Both the position numbers and the translations under genes were made by a program. Positions 1 to 6,625 of a stretch of 28,277 nucleotides of DNA are shown here, piece after piece. The notes beneath the pieces are model-generated. The model searched no databases, was not told the DNA's origin, and worked only from the letters and a program-made list of their open reading frames with translations. Within the stretch, counting starts at the first letter, position 1; every line of letters begins with the position of its first letter. This stretch comes from JAEDES01 sp964470055 (GTDB lineage Bacteria > Bacillota_I > Bacilli_A > RF39 > UBA660): contig CAYXZZ010000015.1 in NCBI GenBank assembly GCA_964470055.1, positions 1-28,277 of the forward strand. The letters are read 5' to 3'.

Positions 1-53
1 CCGCGATCTTCTGCGTGACAGGCAGACGTGTTAACCAGCTGCACCATGAGACC
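1..53 (-). tRNA. tRNA-Asp(GUC), 3' part missing at window edge
   Basis: Read on the minus strand, the 5' acceptor arm begins GGTCTCATGG at 53 and the anticodon loop CTGTCAC lies in a CTGC/GCAG-type stem, giving anticodon GUC. The T arm and CCA end lie beyond base 1. It is the last visible member of the Ser-fMet-Asp unit. Confidence 0.9.
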
Positions 54-65
54 AATATTAAAATT

Positions 66-142
66 TGGTTGCGGGAGAAGGATTTGAACCTCCGGCCTCT
101 GGGTTATGAGCCCAGCGAGCTACCAGACTGCTCCATCCCGCG
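66..142 (-). tRNA. Initiator tRNA-fMet(CAU)
   Basis: This 77-nt gene has an encoded CCA end (66-68). The 5' end starts CGCGGG against CCCGCA, so position 1 is an unpaired C opposite A. That mismatch, with a GGGCTCATAACCC anticodon arm, is the mark of bacterial initiator tRNA. It lies between tRNA-Ser and tRNA-Asp. Confidence 0.95.
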
Positions 143-160
143 ATATTTCAAAATATTAGA

Positions 161-253
161 TGGCGGAGGAAAAGGGATTCGAACCCCTGCGCCGCTTGCA
201 CGACCTTCCGGTTTTCAAGACCGGTCCCTTCAACCAGACTTGGGTATTCCTCC
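161..253 (-). tRNA. tRNA-Ser(UGA)
   Basis: A 93-nt tRNA with the long variable arm typical of Ser. The anticodon arm CCGGTCTTGAAAACCGG has UGA in the loop, the acceptor starts GGAGGAATAC, and CCA is encoded at 161-163. It is the first gene behind its own promoter at 279-308. Confidence 0.95.
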
Positions 254-278
254 AACATGTCATATAGACAACGTAATG

Positions 279-308
279 ATTATATCATAGTATTTTTTGA
301 CAAGTCAA
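279..308 (-). promoter_or_regulatory. SigA-type promoter of the Ser-fMet-Asp tRNA unit
   Basis: On the minus strand, -35 TTGACT (303-308) is followed by an 18-bp spacer and -10 TATAAT (279-284), preceded by TGA (extended -10). The predicted start near 272 lies about 20 nt ahead of tRNA-Ser. The 110-bp gap between tRNA-Leu and tRNA-Ser holds little else. Confidence 0.75.
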
Positions 309-363
309 CGTTTCTATGAATCTTTTTATAATAACTTCTAAATATTCAAAGTAATTAACAGAT

Positions 364-452
364 TGGTGCCTGAGGCCGGACTTGAACCGGCACGAGGGTT
401 GATTCTCGCAGGATTTTAAGTCCTGTGCGTCTACCTATTCCGCCACTCAGGC
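364..452 (-). tRNA. tRNA-Leu(UAA)
   Basis: An 89-nt tRNA with a long variable arm. The acceptor starts GCCTGAGTGGCGG, the anticodon arm GGACTTAAAATCC gives UAA, and CCA is encoded at 364-366. Last gene of the first tRNA unit. Confidence 0.95.
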
Positions 453-457
453 ATATA

Positions 458-533
458 TGGTGACCTGTATGAGATTCGAACTCATGACCCTTTGATTAAA
501 AGTCAAATGCTCTACCAACTGAGCTAACAGATC
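458..533 (-). tRNA. tRNA-Lys(UUU)
   Basis: A 76-nt tRNA. Acceptor GATCTGT pairs with ACAGGTC (one G-U), the anticodon arm TTTGACTTTTAATCAAA gives UUU, and CCA is encoded at 458-460. Confidence 0.95.
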
Positions 534-545
534 ATATTATCAAAA

Positions 546-620
546 TGGCTGCCTCGGTTAGATTCGAACTAACGCATGTCAGAGTCAAAGTCTGATGCCT
601 TACCACTTGGCTACGAGGCA
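546..620 (-). tRNA. tRNA-Gln(UUG)
   Basis: A 75-nt tRNA beginning with T, as is common for bacterial tRNA-Gln. Acceptor TGCCTCG, anticodon loop CTTTGAC (UUG), CCA at 546-548. Confidence 0.95.
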
Positions 621-628
621 ATCTTAAG

Positions 629-713
629 TGGTGGAGAGAGATGGATTCGAACCATCGAACTCAATGAGAACAGATTTACAGTCTGTCGCGTTTAGCCTCT
701 TCGCTACCTCTCC
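629..713 (-). tRNA. tRNA-Tyr(GUA)
   Basis: An 85-nt tRNA with the long variable arm of bacterial tRNA-Tyr. Acceptor GGAGAGG, anticodon arm CAGACTGTAAATCTG (GUA), CCA encoded at 629-631. Confidence 0.95.
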
Positions 714-720
714 AAAAAAA

Positions 721-796
721 TGGTGCCGAAAACAGGACTTGAACCCGTAACCTACTGATTACAAATCAGTTGCTCTACCAATTGAGCTATTTCGGC
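721..796 (-). tRNA. tRNA-Thr(UGU)
   Basis: A 76-nt tRNA. Acceptor GCCGAAA, anticodon arm CTGATTTGTAATCAG (UGU), CCA encoded at 721-723. Confidence 0.95.
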
Positions 797-800
797 ATTA

Positions 801-877
801 TGGTGGGCGATACAGGACTCGAACCTGTGACCCCCTGCTTGTAAGGCAGGTGCTCTAACCAACTGAGCTAATCGCCC
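801..877 (-). tRNA. tRNA-Val(UAC)
   Basis: A 77-nt tRNA. Acceptor GGGCGAT, anticodon arm CCTGCCTTACAAGCAGG (UAC), CCA encoded at 801-803. First gene after the promoter at 902-930. Confidence 0.95.
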
Positions 878-901
878 GAAATAAATCAGTTGACGTAATT
901 A

Positions 902-930
902 AATATATCAATTATTAGTTTTTTTGTCAA
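902..930 (-). promoter_or_regulatory. SigA-type promoter of the Val-to-Leu tRNA unit
   Basis: On the minus strand, a consensus -35 TTGACA (925-930), a 17-bp spacer and -10 TATATT (902-907) preceded by TGA. The predicted start is about 20 nt upstream of tRNA-Val. The -35 box lies 9 nt beyond the stop codon of the S1-domain gene, so that gene and the tRNAs are adjacent with no obvious terminator between. Confidence 0.8.
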
Positions 931-939
931 CGCTTTTTT

Positions 940-1305
940 TTATTTTTTTTGATTTTTTTCATATATTTCAGTAATTTTCTTGTCAATCCATACATTAAGT
1001 GCTGAATTCAGTGTTGAAAATCCTTTCGATGTCTCTTTTATTTTAGATTTTTGTTTATTACCTATTCTATAATCTAAATCTTTTATACTTAATTTAACTC
1101 TGCCAAAATTTCCATTTTCTAGTACCTTAGCATGAATTATCTCACCCATTTTTACATAATCATGTATGTTTCTGACATAGGAACTTGTGATTTCAGAGAT
1201 ATGTATTAATCCGTCATGTTTCTCATCTAAACTGACAAATATTCCATACTTCTCTATTCCTGTAACATAGCCTGTGACTATTTCTCCTTTTTTATACTTA
1301 TTCAT
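940..1305 (-). CDS. yugI: S1-domain RNA-binding protein, YugI/CvfD (GSP13) family
   Basis: A 121-residue protein. Residues about 5-75 form an S1 domain (GxVTGIEKYGIFVSL, then GLIHISEI and KVKLSIKD-type strands). A lysine-rich linker leads to a C-terminal GFSTLNSALNVWID segment that matches the GF-TL--L--WI tail of B. subtilis YugI. In that family the protein binds RNA or ribosomes and affects translation or stress survival; the exact role here is inference. The start at 1305 has an AGAAGGTGT ribosome binding site and its own promoter, divergent from the NifU-like gene. Confidence 0.85.
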   Translation of the reverse strand: MNKYKKGEIVTGYVTGIEKYGIFVSLDEKHDGLIHISEITSSYVRNIHDYVKMGEIIHAKVLENGNFGRVKLSIKDLDYRIGNKQKSKIKETSKGFSTLNSALNVWIDKKITEIYEKNQKK

Positions 1306-1326
1306 ACTAATACACCTTCTTTTTGT

Positions 1327-1355
1327 ATTATACCATTTTTATTATTATATAACAA
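1327..1355 (-). promoter_or_regulatory. SigA-type promoter of the S1-domain gene
   Basis: On the minus strand, -35 TTGTTA (1350-1355), a 17-bp spacer and -10 TATAAT (1327-1332) preceded by TGG. It is back to back with the promoter of the NifU-like gene at 1365-1393. Confidence 0.65.
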
Positions 1356-1364
1356 GAAAATTTA

Positions 1365-1393
1365 TTGGCTATAACTTTCATTTATGTTATAAT
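1365..1393 (+). promoter_or_regulatory. SigA-type promoter of the NifU-like gene
   Basis: -35 TTGGCT (1365-1370), a 17-bp spacer and -10 TATAAT (1388-1393) with TGT in front. The start would fall near 1400. This excludes the GTG at 1399 as a start codon and leaves only about 10 nt of leader before ATG 1411. Confidence 0.65.
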
Positions 1394-1410
1394 ATTTTGT
1401 GGTGATATTG

Positions 1411-1647
1411 ATGAATGAAAATGATATTGAATCTAAAATTATCGTTTTAATTGACAAACTTCGTCCATTCCTTATTAATGATGGTGGAAATTTGGAATTT
1501 GTTAAATATGAAAACAATATTGTTTATGTTAAAATGATTGGTGCATGTAAAGACTGTGAAATGATGGATATTACATTAAAAGAAGGAATTGAAGAAATCA
1601 TTGTTAATGAAATTCCAGAGGTAAAAGAAGTTAGAAATGTAGATTAA
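1411..1647 (+). CDS. yutI: NifU-like C-terminal domain protein (Fe-S cluster scaffold/carrier), YutI type
   Basis: A 78-residue protein that is entirely one NifU C-terminal domain. The pattern is LRPFLINDGGNLEFV, then a GACKDC loop whose CxxC would bind a [4Fe-4S] cluster, then ITLKEGIEEIIV and the closing strand. Length and motifs match B. subtilis YutI. The family acts as a carrier of Fe-S clusters to client enzymes. ATG 1411 was chosen over the in-frame GTG 1399 because GGTGAT at 1401-1406 is the ribosome binding site and the predicted RNA start is about 1400. It converges with the yutH-like gene, overlapping by 4 nt at the stop codons. Confidence 0.9.
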   Translation: MNENDIESKIIVLIDKLRPFLINDGGNLEFVKYENNIVYVKMIGACKDCEMMDITLKEGIEEIIVNEIPEVKEVRNVD

Positions 1648-1668
1648 TTAAGCCAATCTACTTTTTTT
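1639..1668 (+). terminator. Rho-independent terminator of the NifU-like gene
   Basis: GTAGATT (1639-1645) pairs with AATCTAC (1655-1661) around a 9-nt loop, followed by seven T. The left arm includes the last codons of the NifU-like gene and overlaps the stop codons of both convergent genes. Confidence 0.8.
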
Positions 1669-2513
1669 ATTGCTGTTTTTGTTGAAAATCTTTCGTATAT
1701 TTTTTTTAAATACTCTTCATATTCATCTGTTTTTTCAATTATTTTTATTAATTCTTTTCTAACAGATTTATTCTCAGATAATTTCTCGAGTTCATCAAAA
1801 TAATATGTCGGATATAGCATTCTCGCATACACTTTTTCATATGATAAATTCGCAAAAGTGATTAACTCTTCAATTCTTTGTAGATCTTGTTCATAATTTT
1901 TTTGTTTAAAAAATATATATTTTAGATATTCACTTACATCTCTTTCCTTCTCATCAACTACCAAATTTAGAGGATTATTAATTTCATTTATGCGGCGATG
2001 TGTGATAGTTAAATTTCTTGATGTTGTAAAGTTAGCATTCTTATAATAGGCTATTGCTGTTTCTGCCATACCAAGAAAATAATCGATAGATTCATCTACT
2101 AGTTTGTCTTTTCCTTTTGTTGATTTATATATTTGTTCTATCCTGTCATTTTTTTCACACCAGAGGTCATACCAAGTCCCATTATTATTTTCCTTTGGAT
2201 TATAGTTTTTTGAATTCATGGTCTCTTCTTCTAGAATATCTAATATTCTTTTTTGGGGATTGCTTTTCTTCATTAGAATATATTTTTTATTTCTATGTTC
2301 GACAGTTGTCTTATTAGCATTTGTTTTGACGACTTGATCATAATTTTTTGATAATTCATTGTTTGTTATTTTATCAAATATTCTTATTTGTGCCAAATTA
2401 TCCACGCATATTAGTTCATACTTTTCTCCATTTGCAATTATGTGAATTTTGTTTCCTGTATAATATATCCTCGGATTTATTAAATTATAATTGTAAATTA
2501 ACATATTTTTCAT
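1644..2513 (-). CDS. yutH: YutH-like member of the CotS spore-coat kinase-like family
   Basis: A 289-residue soluble protein. The middle and C-terminal parts resemble YutH: a W-xLW-xxDR segment near 110-120, YFLGMAETAIAYY near 145-160, an HRR motif near 173 where true kinases have HGD, an RDVSEYLKY segment near 190-200 and ARMLYPTYYFDELE near 230-245. YutH belongs with CotS and YsxE, spore-coat-associated proteins made in the mother cell. A catalytic Asp after the His is not evident, so a scaffold role is likelier than phosphotransfer (inference). The neighbour yutI is also the B. subtilis neighbour of yutH. The ribosome binding site is GAGAGTGAT before ATG 2513. A CATATAAT box just upstream resembles a SigE -10 element but lacks a convincing -35. 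Confidence 0.7.
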   Translation of the reverse strand: MKNMLIYNYNLINPRIYYTGNKIHIIANGEKYELICVDNLAQIRIFDKITNNELSKNYDQVVKTNANKTTVEHRNKKYILMKKSNPQKRILDILEEETMNSKNYNPKENNNGTWYDLWCEKNDRIEQIYKSTKGKDKLVDESIDYFLGMAETAIAYYKNANFTTSRNLTITHRRINEINNPLNLVVDEKERDVSEYLKYIFFKQKNYEQDLQRIEELITFANLSYEKVYARMLYPTYYFDELEKLSENKSVRKELIKIIEKTDEYEEYLKKIYERFSTKTAIKKVDWLN

Positions 2514-2545
2514 TATGAATCACTCTCTAAATTATATGCATTACA

Positions 2546-2575
2546 ATAAAAAAAAGAAGAATTATCTTATTCTTC
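2546..2575 (-). terminator. Rho-independent terminator after the 514-residue coiled-coil gene
   Basis: On the minus strand GAAGAAT (2569-2575) pairs with ATTCTTC (2556-2562) around a 6-nt loop, followed by a run of T (2555 down to 2548). The stem and loop include the last codons and stop codon of the gene. Confidence 0.8.
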
Positions 2576-4106
2576 CTTGTTTTCCCTGTTCTGGTTTTAT
2601 TGATTCTGTTTCACCATTTTCCATCATAGCAAGCATTGCATTGATTTGAGCCTCTGTTGCGGCTGCTCTTTTTTCTGCGTCAGTCTTTGCTTGGTATGAA
2701 ACATTACATGCTTTTTCTAATTGATCAGCATATTCTGCTAATCTACGTTTTGTATCATTGTATGACTCTTCTGTGTCCATAACTTTTCTTTCCGCGTCTT
2801 CCTGAAGAGAAGTAATTGTTTCTCTTTCGGCTTTTAAAACCATAACGCGCGCCATTAAAGCACCTAAATCTCCTGATATATTAGGATTTGAAACTGCTTC
2901 GGTTGCAACCTCTGATGGTGCTTGTTGTTTTAGCTCTTGTTTTTCAACTCTATCTGGCACCACGATTGGAACCTCTCTTTTCTCTTCATCTTTTTTAGCT
3001 TCTTTTATTGTTGGAGGAGTTATTGCTGGAAATTGTACTTTAGGAATTTCAGTAAGTGCGGTAATTGCCTTTCTTGGGCTTTCTACATCTGGTGTTTTTC
3101 TAGCAGTAGTTTCACCAAATGGTTGAATATCTAATTCAGATTGATCATCAGTTGGATTTTTGTTTTCTGATGATAATTTATTTCTATCAAATCTTGTGAT
3201 TCTGAAATCTTCATCGATATCCTCACGTTTCATTCTATAAGTGCCATCTTCATTAATAAACTTATTAACTTTTGCATTAGAACTTTCATTTCTACTTACT
3301 CTTATTTTATTCATTTCTCTTTCAATTGCTTCAGCAACTTTGTCACTATTTATAGTTGGTTCAACATCTATTTTTCTCATTTCTTCTGCTATTGTATGAG
3401 TCACTTCATCTTTACCTACTATTGATTGAGTGTTGGAATTGTTATTTTCACCGTTTGGAATTTGGTCTGAAACATTTTCTGGAGTGACTGTTTCTACTGC
3501 TGGTTGTTGTTGCTCTTGTGTTGAAACTTGTGCAGCCTTTTCTCTTTCCTTTTCAGCTAATATTTCTCTAACCTTAGCGCCTATTTTCTCACTTTCTTCA
3601 TCGATAACTTTATTAACTGGTGTTTTTTCTCCGACTGGAATTTCTTCCTTGAAGCCTGGTTGTTCACCTGAAATAATTTGTTGTGCCACTTCTTCTGTTA
3701 ATCCATACAAATTATCGCGATTATATACCAGATTTTTCATCATCAATGTTTTTAATTTTATTGCTCGCGAATCAATATAATCTTCTCCGTAATACGTTCC
3801 TGTTTCTAAAAAGTTTACCTTTGATTCTAATCGCGCTATTGCCTTTGTCTTTCTTAAAATCTTGGCTTCAGTGCGTTGACGTTTTTCTCCGGATTTAAGT
3901 TGTTCATTAGAAAATTCCATTTCTACTAAATTTTCTTTTTGAGCAGCTAATTGTTCGTTCAATTTGTTTAATTTATAATTATTCCAACGTGATTTAATAC
4001 TTTCAAATGAGAGTTTTCTTGACCTAAGTTTTCTGTTTGACTTACTGCTTCCTACTGTTACTCTAAAGTAACCTCTATCTGCATATTCGATTCTATCGCC
4101 TAGCAT
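2562..4106 (-). CDS. Uncharacterised coiled-coil, low-complexity protein
   Basis: A 514-residue soluble protein with no family I recognise. Three zones are visible. Residues 1-150 are basic, with a helical repeat (about 40-100) rich in K, E, R and L. Residues about 150-415 are disordered, acidic, and rich in P, Q, E and N. Residues about 415-500 form a heptad-rich helix rich in A, E, K and R, followed by a basic tail ending QGKQGRIR. No signal peptide or membrane segment is seen. The start at 4106 has AAGGAGGT. It lies 28 nt behind the DUF1292 gene and probably shares its promoter. A structural or scaffold role is a guess. Confidence 0.75.
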   Translation of the reverse strand: MLGDRIEYADRGYFRVTVGSSKSNRKLRSRKLSFESIKSRWNNYKLNKLNEQLAAQKENLVEMEFSNEQLKSGEKRQRTEAKILRKTKAIARLESKVNFLETGTYYGEDYIDSRAIKLKTLMMKNLVYNRDNLYGLTEEVAQQIISGEQPGFKEEIPVGEKTPVNKVIDEESEKIGAKVREILAEKEREKAAQVSTQEQQQPAVETVTPENVSDQIPNGENNNSNTQSIVGKDEVTHTIAEEMRKIDVEPTINSDKVAEAIEREMNKIRVSRNESSNAKVNKFINEDGTYRMKREDIDEDFRITRFDRNKLSSENKNPTDDQSELDIQPFGETTARKTPDVESPRKAITALTEIPKVQFPAITPPTIKEAKKDEEKREVPIVVPDRVEKQELKQQAPSEVATEAVSNPNISGDLGALMARVMVLKAERETITSLQEDAERKVMDTEESYNDTKRRLAEYADQLEKACNVSYQAKTDAEKRAAATEAQINAMLAMMENGETESIKPEQGKQGRIR

Positions 4107-4134
4107 AGTGTACCTCCTTTTGATATTTTATATA

Positions 4135-4413
4135 TTATTCTGGTTTTGATAATTCACGTAATACGTCTTTAATTCTGCTCCATTCTTCTTCATCTTCAAT
4201 GCCTAGAAGTTTAGGTTCTCCAGATGAACGATCAACATGAGAAACATAGATTGTAATATTTTCATTTTCATCTTTTTCATTTTTCGTATATACAACGTAT
4301 TCTTTTTTTGTGTCTTTAAATTCAAATGCAAGAATTACTTCGACTTCCTCGATTGAACCATCTTCAGCAATAATTGACATAATTTTCTTTTCTACTTCTT
4401 GATTTTCTGTCAT
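4135..4413 (-). CDS. DUF1292 (YrzB/UPF0473) family protein
   Basis: A 92-residue acidic protein with the DUF1292 pattern: FEFKDTKKEYVVYTKNE, then NITIYVSHV and a closing DEEEWSRIKDVLREL helix. The family is widespread in Bacillota and usually sits next to yrzL/yrrK; its function is unknown. Here it heads a transcription unit with the 514-residue protein, which is not the usual context. The ribosome binding site is AAGGGAGGA before ATG 4413. Confidence 0.85.
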   Translation of the reverse strand: MTENQEVEKKIMSIIAEDGSIEEVEVILAFEFKDTKKEYVVYTKNEKDENENITIYVSHVDRSSGEPKLLGIEDEEEWSRIKDVLRELSKPE

Positions 4414-4447
4414 TATAAAAATCCTCCCTTATTATTCATATAATTTA

Positions 4448-4475
4448 ATTCTAACATATTTTCAAATAAATACAA
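4448..4475 (-). promoter_or_regulatory. SigA-type promoter of the DUF1292 gene
   Basis: On the minus strand, -35 TTGTAT (4470-4475), a 16-bp spacer and -10 TAGAAT (4448-4453) preceded by TGT. Confidence 0.5.
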
Positions 4476-4481
4476 GTGTTT

Positions 4482-4760
4482 TTATTTAACTTTTTTCAAT
4501 AAGAAAACTTTCGCACCATAACTGCAATAATTAGAAATATAGTCATCCAAATTCTTTATATCATTAATTTTAGTTGCTTTTTTGTTTGTACTCTCATTAT
4601 ATCCTTTCAACCTTACTTTTTCGTAGGAATAGTCGCCAAAGATGTAGTCAAAAGCATCAAAATACTCGGTTATTTTTTGTTCTAGAACTTCTTTATCTAT
4701 ACAATTACCATCATTTCTTATTATTTCATACTTGATTCCATTTATTTCTATCGTTTTCAT
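4482..4760 (-). CDS. yutD: YutD family protein (DUF1027)
   Basis: A 92-residue protein with the YutD signature: FDYIFGDYSYEKVRLKG near residues 36-52 and DDYISNYCSYGAKVFLLKK near residues 71-89, with the aromatic GD-Y-RLKG core and YC-YG pair. The function of the family is not established. In B. subtilis yutD sits near yutH and yutI, both also close by here. ATG 4760 has an AGAGGTGGAG ribosome binding site. Confidence 0.8.
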   Translation of the reverse strand: MKTIEINGIKYEIIRNDGNCIDKEVLEQKITEYFDAFDYIFGDYSYEKVRLKGYNESTNKKATKINDIKNLDDYISNYCSYGAKVFLLKKVK

Positions 4761-4776
4761 ACTCCACCTCTATTTG

Positions 4777-4785
4777 ATTATATCA
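4777..4785 (-). promoter_or_regulatory. Extended -10 element ahead of yutD
   Basis: TGATATAAT on the minus strand. No good -35 is seen 16-18 bp upstream (ATCTCC), so this would be a TGn-dependent weak promoter if it is real. Confidence 0.35.
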
Positions 4786-4808
4786 TATTTTTAAGTTTTG
4801 GAGATTAA

Positions 4809-5528
4809 TTATTCATTTTCAATTTTTGATTCAAATGAGCCTTTTTCTAATCCTTTGAGATAATAGTACTCTGGAATTATACCCTGAATAACTTTTAAAG
4901 TTAAAGGCTCAGTGACTTTTATCTTGTTTATTTTAGAGGAGGTTGGCATCGTTATTATTTCTTCAATTTCTACATTTATTGATACTTCCAGAACGAGGCT
5001 ATTAAAACCATATGGAGTTATTTTAGTATTTATGTTGGAGTTTATTGAGCCAAGAAAAGACATTTTAATCGGAATACTAGGTCCAAAATTTGAATAGAGA
5101 GGATTTTTCTTTAAAGTTCCTAGAGGTATTTCACAAATTACTCCAGATTTTATTGCTTTAAATTTACCGCGCTTAAAGGAATCTGAAATGATAAAGTCTT
5201 CAATATTTCCCTCTTCTAAATTTATTAATTTTTTTTGAATTGTTTGATTAATTATTTTTAATATTCTATTGACTTCTTGAGTGTTGTAGTCAAGGAGTTC
5301 AATTTCGTTGTTGGTATTTTTTGTAATTGTAAATAAATCTTCGGTTAAGTTTTCTTCTAATATTTCGTTAATAGAATATGTAATTACATTTGTTACTAGT
5401 CTTTTTGATTCCATATTTACATAGTTATATAATTGCGTATTTAGCGTTTTCCCTAAACTTTCAATCAAAAAAAAAGAGGTTACTAGTGCAGTAATTATGA
5501 TAATTATTAATTGTTTAATTTTACTCAT
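4809..5528 (-). CDS. yunB: YunB-like sporulation protein
   Basis: A 239-residue protein with one N-terminal membrane segment (about residues 6-24). A long extracytoplasmic domain follows, with YunB features: repeated N-x-I-N/VITYSINEIL helices, then paired beta-strands such as IPIKMSFLGSINSNI and TPYGFNSLVLEVSINVEIEEII. YunB is a SigE-controlled sporulation protein in B. subtilis; its molecular role is unclear. ATG 5528 overlaps the ylmC stop by 8 nt (ATGAGTAA), so the two are translationally coupled and in one unit with sigG. Confidence 0.8.
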   Translation of the reverse strand: MSKIKQLIIIIITALVTSFFLIESLGKTLNTQLYNYVNMESKRLVTNVITYSINEILEENLTEDLFTITKNTNNEIELLDYNTQEVNRILKIINQTIQKKLINLEEGNIEDFIISDSFKRGKFKAIKSGVICEIPLGTLKKNPLYSNFGPSIPIKMSFLGSINSNINTKITPYGFNSLVLEVSINVEIEEIITMPTSSKINKIKVTEPLTLKVIQGIIPEYYYLKGLEKGSFESKIENE

Positions 5529-5754
5529 AATTTGCAGTTTTAACTAATATTACATCTTCACCAATTTTAGTTATGTCTTTCCACATAATTTGGGTATCTA
5601 ATTCTTTACTTAACGAAAAGATTCCTTTTGATGATTCTAAAATTAAAGACTCTACGTTGCCATTTTCTTGAATATTTATATCAATTATCGAACCGATGTT
5701 TTTGCCATCTGTAATGTTAATTATCTTTTTTGATTGTAATTCTGATAATCTCAT
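5521..5754 (-). CDS. ylmC: YlmC/YmxH family PRC-barrel sporulation protein
   Basis: A 77-residue PRC-barrel protein. It starts MRLSELQSKKIINITDGKNIG, the usual opening of the YlmC/YmxH family, and ends in short strands with IMWKDITKIGEDVILV. ATG 5754 is preferred over the upstream GTG 5763 because AGGTGAT lies 5 nt before it. It lies directly behind sigG, as ylmC does in B. subtilis, and overlaps yunB. The family is linked to sporulation, but its function is not known. Confidence 0.85.
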   Translation of the reverse strand: MRLSELQSKKIINITDGKNIGSIIDINIQENGNVESLILESSKGIFSLSKELDTQIMWKDITKIGEDVILVKTANYE

Positions 5755-5795
5755 TCTAATCACCTACTAGTAGTATTAATATATTATTTAGATGA

Positions 5796-6575
5796 CTATT
5801 TTAGAACTTTTTTCAACTGTTTTATAGCACCTTTTTCTAATCTTGAAACTTGAGCTTGACTGATGTTTAATTCTTTAGCGATTTCCATTTGAGTTTTGCC
5901 AATAATAAATCTTTCATCTAGAATAAATTTTTCCCTTTCATTTAAATTATCAATTGCTGATGATATAGCAAGTTTTGTAGAAAGTTCTGCACTGTTTTCT
6001 TTTTTGTCTTCTAGTTGATCACATAAATAAATTGTATCTCCTCCATCATTATATATTGGTTCATACATACTAATTGGTTCTTTCAATGAATCAAGGGCAT
6101 TTATTACATCGTATGTTGAAATATCTAGTTGCGTGGCGATTTGCTCAGTTGATAACTCTTCCCCTGTTTCACTATGATATTCTTCTTTTAATTTTAAGAC
6201 TTTATATGCTAAGTCTTTTAGCGAACGGCTTACTCGTACACTGCTACTGTTATCTCTAATATATCTCTTTACTTCGCCTAAAATCATTGGCACGGCATAT
6301 GTTGAAAATTTCACTTCGTGTGATAAATCAAAATTATCTATTGCTTTTAGTAGACCAATACAGCCAATTTGAAATAGATCATCCATATTGTCAAATCTAT
6401 TGGTAAACTTTTTTAAAATTGATAAGACTAACTTTAGATTTCCTTGAACTAGTAGGTCTCTAGCAAATTCATCTCCTTCCTGCATTTTTTTAAATAATTC
6501 ATTCATTTCTTCTTGATTTAATACTGTTATGTCATTTGTATTAATACCGCTGATTTCTACTTTATATTTTGCCAT
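5796..6575 (-). CDS. sigG: RNA polymerase forespore sigma factor SigG
   Basis: A 259-residue sigma-70 family protein, the late forespore regulator. The N-terminus KVEISGINT is the SigG opening that distinguishes it from SigF. Region 2 runs from about 40 to 110 (GNLKLVLSILKKF, DDLFQIGCIGLLKAIDNFDLS, VKFSTYAVPMILGEVKRYIRD). Region 3 follows SVRVSRSLKDLAYK. Region 4 (about 205-259) has an NEREKFIL and TQMEIAKELNISQAQVSRLEK helix-turn-helix. The start is ATG 6575 with AAGGGAG at 6584-6590. That site lies inside a hairpin arm, with only TTTTT between hairpin and start codon. A SigG-like promoter overlaps the hairpin. ylmC and yunB follow. Confidence 0.97.
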   Translation of the reverse strand: MAKYKVEISGINTNDITVLNQEEMNELFKKMQEGDEFARDLLVQGNLKLVLSILKKFTNRFDNMDDLFQIGCIGLLKAIDNFDLSHEVKFSTYAVPMILGEVKRYIRDNSSSVRVSRSLKDLAYKVLKLKEEYHSETGEELSTEQIATQLDISTYDVINALDSLKEPISMYEPIYNDGGDTIYLCDQLEDKKENSAELSTKLAISSAIDNLNEREKFILDERFIIGKTQMEIAKELNISQAQVSRLEKGAIKQLKKVLK

Positions 6576-6614
6576 AAAAAGCTCCCTTCAATCCGATAAT
6601 GATTGAAGAGAGCT
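6576..6614 (-). terminator. Terminator-like hairpin that also contains the sigG ribosome binding site
   Basis: On the minus strand the arm at 6614-6601 pairs with the arm at 6593-6580: 14 pairs with one G-U, a 7-nt loop ATTATCG, then TTTTT (6580-6576) directly touching the sigG ATG. It can end transcription of the TtcA-like gene. Its 3' arm carries AAGGGAG, the only ribosome binding site for sigG, so readthrough RNA would hide it. Confidence 0.8.
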
Positions 6615-6624
6615 CTTTTTATTC
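6595..6624 (-). promoter_or_regulatory. Candidate SigG/SigF-type promoter of sigG
   Basis: On the minus strand, GAATA (6620-6624, matches GHATR), an 18-bp spacer and CATTATC (6595-6601, six of seven to CATWHTA). The -10 box lies in the hairpin loop, so RNA would start near 6588, after the first arm, leaving AAGGGAG free about a dozen bases from the ATG. In B. subtilis sigG is read by SigF and by SigG itself. Confidence 0.5.
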
Positions 6625-6625
6625 A

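Noticed and set aside
15..290. A 91-codon open frame on the plus strand
   Set aside because: It runs across the tRNA-Asp, tRNA-fMet and tRNA-Ser genes on the opposite strand and has no independent support.
254..363. A hidden tRNA or small RNA in the gap of the tRNA array
   Set aside because: No cloverleaf or terminator is visible; the gap is explained by the promoter of the Ser-fMet-Asp unit.
2514..2561. SigE promoter for the yutH-like gene (CATATAAT)
   Set aside because: The -10 fits seven of eight positions but no -35 resembling KMATATT is at 13-16 bp, so it is not listed as a feature.
3430..3780. Plus-strand open frame of 116 codons opposite the coiled-coil gene
   Set aside because: It is a Cys/Ser-rich antisense shadow of the repetitive acidic coding region, without a ribosome binding site.
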